DNA of 42,646 nucleotides from Rhodocollybia butyracea (Eukaryota; Basidiomycota; Agaricomycetes; Agaricales; Omphalotaceae). Location: contig JADNRY010000506.1 in the NCBI GenBank assembly GCA_015501585.1, forward strand, positions 1 through 42,646, in the 5' to 3' direction. Position 1 is the first letter of the stretch. Each line of letters begins with the position of its first letter. Shown piece after piece: positions 42,609 through 42,646 of this stretch. A model generated the notes under the pieces. That model saw only the letters and a list, made by a program, of their open reading frames with translations. It had not been told where the DNA came from and ran no database searches. The position numbers and the translations under genes were made by a program.

Positions 42609-42646
42609 CATCAGAAAAGCTGTTTTTGCCTAGGTGACCCAGAGTG
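42609..42646. mobile_element. CATCAGG palindromic element, copy 5 (cut by window end)
   Basis: CATCAGAAAAGCTG followed by TTTTTGCCTAGGTGACCC matches the start of copies 1-4, with one G missing in the terminus. Confidence 0.8.

Noticed and set aside
1..42646. CRISPR arrays, rRNA and bacterial operon features
   Set aside because: The direct repeats seen are minisatellites or transposon repeats without regular unique spacers. Gene structure and element types are fungal.

Overview
The window looks like a repeat-rich segment of an Agaricomycete (mushroom-forming basidiomycete) genome. The evidence is one Myb gene with six introns of 55-67 bp, relics of protein families typical of mushrooms (DUF6589, F-box, DUF6535-like and 7TM-like membrane proteins), and Ty1/copia and Ty3/gypsy chromovirus elements. 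No rRNA, tRNA, CRISPR array or bacterial-style operon was seen. Most open frames are short, and most recognisable proteins are broken.

Layout. 0.2-1.3 kb: F-box-like pseudogene (-). 1.8-5.3 kb: three palindromic 'CATCAGG' elements around a UPF1 helicase relic (-). 5.5-7.7 kb: minisatellite and a perfect 224-bp inverted repeat. 8.3-10.5 kb: possible copia LTR fragment, then a 1.48-kb AT-rich CATCAGG element inserted beside a 106-bp tandem repeat. 10.8-11.4 kb: C-terminus of a non-LTR-type reverse transcriptase. 12-15.7 kb: no gene seen. 15.8-17.1 kb: Myb gene, the only convincing host gene that reads through intact. 17.1-19.1 kb: three arrays of a GGGTTACGG-type minisatellite. 19.7-24.9 kb: a complete copia element with 320-bp LTRs, CAAGC target duplication, PBS and PPT, probably sitting in the last intron of a minus-strand gene. 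25.5-28.3 kb: DUF6535-like relic, small hairpin elements, tandem repeats and the C-terminal third of a gypsy integrase/chromodomain (+). 28.9-32.1 kb: an unknown decayed protein (+) tail-to-tail with a DUF6589 relic (-). 32.7-35.3 kb: a second CATCAG-family element, a Harbinger-type element (TSD TAA), a membrane-protein gene (-) and a Tc1/mariner-type MITE (TSD TA). 35.8-38.2 kb: the missing N-terminal two thirds of the gypsy pol (-). 39.0-40.7 kb: a gypsy gag (+) interrupted by a CATCAGG element. 40.9-41.9 kb: a second DUF6589 relic (-). The window ends inside a fifth CATCAGG copy.

The most interesting signal is a group of non-autonomous DNA elements that share the terminus 5'-CATCAG(G/C)AAAA and make 2-bp target-site duplications (CA, TT, TT, TA, AA, and CA/TA). 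It includes near-perfect ~350-375 bp palindromes, a 129-bp family and a 1.48-kb member. Three insertions can be checked against an empty site or uninterrupted coding frame inside the window. A second theme is decay by C:G to T:A change. Several catalytic aspartates have become asparagine, and one 1.2-kb frame carries five stop codons and no frameshift. A third theme is rearrangement: the gypsy integrase is cut at one point into two halves 8.2 kb apart in opposite orientation, each abutting the same tandem repeat, as a single inversion would produce.
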